A DNA stretch of 64,000 bases from Tragulus kanchil (lineage: Eukaryota > Chordata > Mammalia > Artiodactyla > Tragulidae): contig JAIOJX010000026.1 of the NCBI GenBank assembly GCA_022376925.1, forward strand, positions 200,856,400 to 200,920,399, in the 5' to 3' direction. How positions within the stretch are numbered: the stretch's first letter is position 1; each line of letters starts with the position of its first letter. The notes under the pieces were generated by a model. It was not told the DNA's origin. It saw only the letters and a list, made by a program, of their open reading frames with translations, and did not search any database. This document shows, in pieces, positions 59,114 to 64,000 of the stretch. Position numbers and translations under genes: made by a program.

Positions 59114-59575
59114 ATAGATGTTTGAGTTCCTTTGATGGCTTTGAAAAATAGCTCCTGATAGCACATCTGAAATATTAACAAGAGAAACAATTGTTCCTTT
59201 CACCAAGCGAACCTATAAAAAAATACTAATTTGAGGCTACAGATTATGAAAAGAATCCAAAAAATTCTTGTTGGAAAAGTTTAACATTTCATATATATGA
59301 TTGCATGGACTAAAAACTGTCTAGAATATTAATGGTGGAGTCTACCTTTAACGTGTTTACACAAAGAAGAGTGGAATTCTTGACACTCCTGGACAAACTC
59401 ATTGAGAGGGGGACTAATTAATTAGCAAATGAGAAAATTAACATTAATCAAAATTCTATCTGCTGTTGTCTTGGCATGGTCATGAGATGAAAGGTAAACT
59501 GAAGGAAATCAGAAGCTATAGCTAAAAACCAGTTTTGCATGCTTTCAATTGATGACATTTAAAAATGATACAACT
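59114..59575. other. Single-copy stretch, nothing recognised
   Basis: AT-rich, no gene. Confidence 0.4.
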
Positions 59576-60277
59576 GGATATATTTGCTATATACAGAAAC
59601 CAGTGTTTGGAATTAGAAACAAAAGTATCACTTACATACACAGAAGTGCCAGAAGCATACTCAGCTTCACAAAACAGGAACAATAACCTGTTAACCATGA
59701 AACCAGCTATCTGTGAAATTTATAATGGGTAATAGAACAAATTTCCCATGAACATAGTTCTAACATATAGCAATTACATCAAATAAGTAAACAGCTACAT
59801 TCCTAAAGGTAAAGACCCAATATCTTGAATTTCTAAACATTCATCTCAGTGCTAACACAGTTCCCTCTAAACAGCCCATTAGAAGAGAGATTTTAAATAC
59901 TCCTCTCTCTTTCATACATCATCATATGTTCATATGTTCAGAGGTGAAAAGGGAACAGTTTAATTTTTTTACCACTTTCTCCCATCCAGTCTCATGAATC
60001 AGACACCCTGAGATTACAGCATCAAAGTTAAGGTTGGTGTTCTGAAGGGTCCAACAAACTGAATTTCTGGGCTCTAAATATAGCTGGTATTTACAATGAG
60101 TCTGTCTGCCAGAAATCCATGACTCTGGGTAAAATATATTCCTGGATCAATAACTGAGCAGTGAAGAGCCCTTATCGTCAGACAGCAGTTTAAACTTCTC
60201 TCTTAAATGAAAATTTCTTAGTAGATGGGACCAGGTCTCATACTTTGCATGTATCCTCTCTAGCACCTAGGAAGGTG

Positions 60278-60478
60278 TTGTGCTGTGCTGCGCTTAGTCA
60301 CTCAGTCGACTCGATGCAACCCCATGGACTGCAGCCTGCCAGGCTCCTCTGTCCCTGGGGATTCTCCAGGCAAGAATACTGGAGTGGGTTGCCATGCCCT
60401 CCTCGAGGGATCTTCCCAACCCCAGGATCAAACCTAGGCCTCCTGCATTGCAGGTAGATTATTTACTGGCTATCAGAA
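60278..60478 (-). mobile_element. Bov-tA-type SINE
   Basis: Reverse SINE: 'gctgcgcttagtcactcagt', 'gcctgccaggctcctctgtc', 'aggcaagaatactggagtgg', 'aggcctcctgcattgcaggt'. Left flank 'cctctctagcacctaggaag' looks like part of an old L2 end. Confidence 0.88.
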
Positions 60479-61433
60479 AAGTGTTGGGCAAAGATACATG
60501 CTCAAGAAAATAATCAATGATGGGGCTGGGAACTGAATCAAGAATGAAGCCATGCCTCACTTTGCCTGTCACCCAAAGGCAGTCAACAGAAGGAATATCC
60601 TATGTCACTGAAGAACAGATGCTTCTTCAGTCCCCTACTACCTGGATGATTGGATTTACTGTAAGCACATATGAACATGATTAACAAAGTTAGAACTTTT
60701 AATGGTTACAGTTAACTCTTTTTAATCAAAAAAGGATATATTTGCTATATACAGAAACCAGTGTTTGGAATTAGAAACAAAAGTATCACTTACATACACA
60801 GAAGTGCCAGAAGCATACTCAGCTTCACAAAACAGGAACAATAACCTGTTAACCATGAAACCAGCTATCTGTGAAATTTATAATGGGTAATAGAACAAAT
60901 TTCCCATGAACATAGTTCTAACATATAGCAATTACATCAAATAAGTAAACAGCTACATTCCTAAAGGTAAAGACCCAATATCTTGAATTTCTAAACATTC
61001 ATCTCAGTGCTAACACAGTTCCCTCTAAACAGCCCATTAGAAGAGAGATTTTAAATACTCCTCTCTCTTTCATACATCATCATATGTTCATATGTTCAGA
61101 GGTGAAAAGGGAACAGTTTAATTTTTACCACTTTCTCCCATCCAGTCTCATGAATCAGACACCCTGAGATTACAGCATCAAAGTTAAGGTTGGTGTTCTG
61201 AAGGGTCCAACAAACTGAATTTCTGGGCTCTAAATATAGCTGGTATTTACAATGAGTCTGTCTGCCAGAAATCCATGACTCTGGGTAAAATATATTCCTG
61301 GATCAATAACTGAGCAGTGAAGAGCCCTTATCGTCAGACAGCAGTTTAAACTTCTCTCTTAAATGAAAATTTCTTAGTAGATGGGACCAGGTCTCATACT
61401 TTGCATGTATCCTCTCTAGCACCTAGGAAGGTG

Positions 61434-61634
61434 TTGTGCTGTGCTGCGCTTAGTCACTCAGTCGACTCGATGCAACCCCATGGACTGCAGCCTGCCAGGC
61501 TCCTCTGTCCCTGGGGATTCTCCAGGCAAGAATACTGGAGTGGGTTGCCATGCCCTCCTCGAGGGATCTTCCCAACCCCAGGATCAAACCTAGGCCTCCT
61601 GCATTGCAGGTAGATTATTTACTGGCTATCAGAA
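61434..61634 (-). mobile_element. Bov-tA-type SINE (D19 second copy)
   Basis: Duplicate of 60278-60478. Confidence 0.88.
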
Positions 61635-61704
61635 AAGTGTTGGGCAAAGATACATGCTCAAGAAAATAATCAATGATGGGGCTGGGAACTGAATCAAGAA
61701 TGAA

Positions 61705-63843
61705 GCCATGCCTCACTTTGCCTGTCACCCAAAGGCAGTCAACAGAAGGAATATCCTATGTCACTGAAGAACAGATGCTTCTTCAGTCCCCTACTACCTG
61801 GATGATTGGATTTTTACTGTAAGCACATATGAACATGATTAACAAAGTTAGAACTTTTAATGAAGTCTATACAGCATATATAACTGCACAGAAATTAAAG
61901 TATAATATAGTATTAATTCAAGAAAGCATAAATAAACATCTTACCTGTGATATGATCAAAACTAGAATATACATTAAAAACTGACTAGAAAAAAAATTGC
62001 CAAAAACAAGGTAATGGAACTTCTCTTTGAGAATGGTACTGATTATTTTTTCCTTTTTCCTTGGTTCTATGTCTTTTAAACTCTGTACAACATGAATTTT
62101 TCTACTTTTGCTTTTCCTCTTTACTAAGAAATATCTAAACACACATGGAAAATGTATCATAAAATACCAGGTATCTATCAGCCAGCTTCAACAACTATCA
62201 AAATTTAGGTATATGTGTCACCTTTGCCCATCTGTTTTATTTTTTCTAGAATATTTTATCCAACTCTGTATACTTAAAAAGATCACATTCTTACATAACT
62301 ACAACACCAGTTTTTCATCTGTTAAGAAATAAACAAAAAGTTCTTAATACCATATAATATTTAGCTCACACTGAAAAATCTGGGATTGCCTAAGACATGG
62401 CTTTATACAGTTGGGGTTTTTGAATGAGAATCCAAACAAGGTTCAAGCACTGTAATCTGTTTGGCATCCGGAACCCTGTTCCAGCAGAGTTATGGGCTGA
62501 GTTGTCTCCCCAGATTTATACACTGAAGTCCTGGTCCTTAGAACCTCAGAATGTGACTATATTTGGAGACAAGGTCTTTAACAAGCTAAATTAAAATTAG
62601 GTCTTTAGGCCGCCCCTTAATCTGCTATCCTTTTAAGAGATTAGGACAGACACACACAAGTATAGAGGGAAGGCTGTGTGAAGATTCAGGGAGAAGGCAG
62701 CCATTCACACACCAAGGAGAGGCCACAAAGAAAAGTAACACCCTGCCGACACTTTGATCCTGAACTGAATAAAAAGGCCATGCCTCACTTTGCCTGTCAC
62801 CCAAAGGCAGTCAACAGAAGGAATATCCTATGTCACTGAAGAACAGATGCTTCTTCAGTCCCCTACTACCTGGATGATTGGATTTTTACTGTAAGCACAT
62901 ATGAACATGATTAACAAAGTTAGAACTTTTAATGAAGTCTATACAGCATATATAACTGCACAGAAATTAAAGTATAATATAGTATTAATTCAAGAAAGCA
63001 TAAATAAACATCTTACCTGTGATATGATCAAAACTAGAATATACATTAAAAACTGACTAGAAAAAAAATTGCCAAAAACAAGGTAATGGAACTTCTCTTT
63101 GAGAATGGTACTGATTATTTTTTCCTTTTTCCTTGGTTCTATGTCTTTTAAACTCTGTACAACATGAATTTTTCTACTTTTGCTTTTCCTCTTTACTAAG
63201 AAATATCTAAACACACATGGAAAATGTATCATAAAATACCAGGTATCTATCAGCCAGCTTCAACAACTATCAAAATTTAGGTATATGTGTCACCTTTGCC
63301 CATCTGTTTTATTTTTTCTAGAATATTTTATCCAACTCTGTATATTTAAAAAAGATCACATTCTTACATAACTACAACACCAGTTTTTCATCTGTTAAGA
63401 AATAAACAAAAAGTTCTTAATACCATATAATATTTAGCTCACACTGAAAAATCTGGGATTGCCTAAGACATGGCTTTATACAGTTGGGGTTTTTGAATGA
63501 GAATCCAAACAAGGTTCAAGCACTGTAATCTGTTTGGCATCCGGAACCCTGTTCCAGCAGAGTTATGGGCTGAGTTGTCTCCCCAGATTTATACACTGAA
63601 GTCCTGGTCCTTAGAACCTCAGAATGTGACTATATTTGGAGACAAGGTCTTTAACAAGCTAAATTAAAATTAGGTCTTTAGGCCGCCCCTTAATCTGCTA
63701 TCCTTTTAAGAGATTAGGACAGACACACACAAGTATAGAGGGAAGGCTGTGTGAAGATTCAGGGAGAAGGCAGCCATTCACACACCAAGGAGAGAGGCCA
63801 CAAAAGAAAAGTAACACCCTGCCGACACTTTGATCCTGAACTG
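61705..63843. repeat. Tandem direct duplication D20
   Basis: Copy A 61705-62767, copy B 62777-63843, spacer nine bases. Small indels near the right end ('aaggagaggccacaaagaaa' in A against 'aaggagagaggccacaaaag' in B), again at the junction-facing end of copy A. The left ~158 bases are present three times. Confidence 0.96.
62487..62767 (+). mobile_element. MaLR-type LTR, cut by the D20 junction
   Basis: 'agttatgggctgagttgtct', 'acctcagaatgtgactatat', 'gaagattcagggagaaggca', stopping at 'tgatcctgaactg'. The continuous version is at 63560. Confidence 0.72.
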
Positions 63844-63935
63844 CTAACCTCCCACACTGAAAAACTAAATTTCCATTGTTTAAGCCACCCAGTCTGTGGT
63901 ACTTTGTATGGCAGCCCTAGAAAAGAAATACAATA
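63560..63935 (+). mobile_element. MaLR-type solitary LTR (MLT1-like)
   Basis: Complete counterpart of 62487. It ends with the typical 'ttgtttaagccacccagtct', 'gtggtactttgtatggcagc', 'cctagaaaagaaatac' terminus. Ancient non-coding endogenous retroviral LTR. Confidence 0.78.
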
Positions 63936-64000
63936 AAACCAACATTTCTTCTGATTGGTATAATGCAATTCTATACGGGGATAACAGTTTTTATACACAC

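Larger units (their letters stand above)
59576..61862. repeat. Tandem direct duplication D19
   Basis: Copy A 59576-60704, copy B 60734-61862, spacer 29 bases ('gttacagttaactcttttta' onward). Differences are length changes in T-runs (near 59965 against 61122; near 60655 against 61812). Confidence 0.96.

Noticed and set aside
2871..63843. Reading the paired blocks as a genuine tandem-repeat gene array, CRISPR-like array or satellite.
   Set aside because: Each pair has different content, units are about 1.1 kb and usually only two copies, and errors cluster at the joins. This fits unmerged overlaps.

Overview
This window is nuclear DNA from a ruminant (Pecora or a close relative). It carries BovB (RTE-type) LINE 3' ends, Bov-tA-type SINEs, ruminant L1 3' ends and a mariner-like MITE of the BTMAR kind. 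Under these lies an old mammalian layer of MIR, L2, L1M, hAT-Charlie (MER5/MER20-like) and MaLR LTRs (MLT1/MST-like). I find no supportable protein-coding gene, exon, tRNA or rRNA gene, CRISPR array or prokaryotic system. The longest open frames are short and mostly lie inside SINEs, BovB remnants or duplicated stretches. Family names come from recalled consensus patterns, not from a database search.

The dominant signal is structural. Twenty times in 64 kb, a block of about 1.04-1.19 kb is followed at once, or after a spacer of a few to about 50 bases, by a near-identical direct copy. The pairs (D1-D20 below) start at about 2871, 5023, 6857, 9059, 13259, 15409, 18720, 20836, 22759, 25474, 27851, 31357, 33362, 36069, 43665, 45546, 50076, 52249, 59576 and 61705. 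Neighbouring pairs often overlap, so some stretches occur three times. The window reads as about 21 consecutive segments, each re-starting about 1.1 kb before the previous one ended. In several pairs the junction-facing end of one copy is garbled by indels while its partner reads cleanly. Near-constant overlap length, direct orientation, no shared sequence motif at the breaks and junction-facing errors all point to unmerged contig or read overlaps (false duplication) rather than biology. Collapsing the pairs would leave roughly 42 kb of real sequence.

Layout: 1-2870 has an old L1-like remnant, a Bov-tA SINE and a minus-strand BovB end with a SINE nested in it. 2871-11294 is chained duplications D1-D4 carrying a SINE, an L1M 3' end, a MaLR LTR and a MER5A-like element. 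11295-13258 is single copy. 13259-17645 is D5-D6 with L1, L2 and an unusual tRNA-headed SINE. 17646-18719 holds another copy of that SINE and a CpG-rich stretch of about 600 bp of unknown origin. 18612-25034 is D7-D9 with BovB, hAT and L2 pieces. 25474-37197 includes D10-D14 with SINEs, the longest BovB and a third well-preserved copy of the unusual SINE. 38324-43664 is single copy. 43665-47839 is D15-D16 with a SINE nested in L1M, MIR and the mariner MITE. 50076-54438 is D17-D18 with a clean L1 insertion. 54439-59575 is single copy. 59576-63843 is D19-D20 with a Bov-tA SINE and a MaLR LTR.

The most distinctive biological content is one SINE family (seven independent loci). It has a tRNA-like head with A and B boxes similar to ruminant CHR SINEs. 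Its body contains a near-perfect hairpin, and several copies have a C-rich tract before the A-rich tail that would form a G-quadruplex motif on the other strand. I do not recognise this body from common bovine repeats, so it may be lineage-specific.
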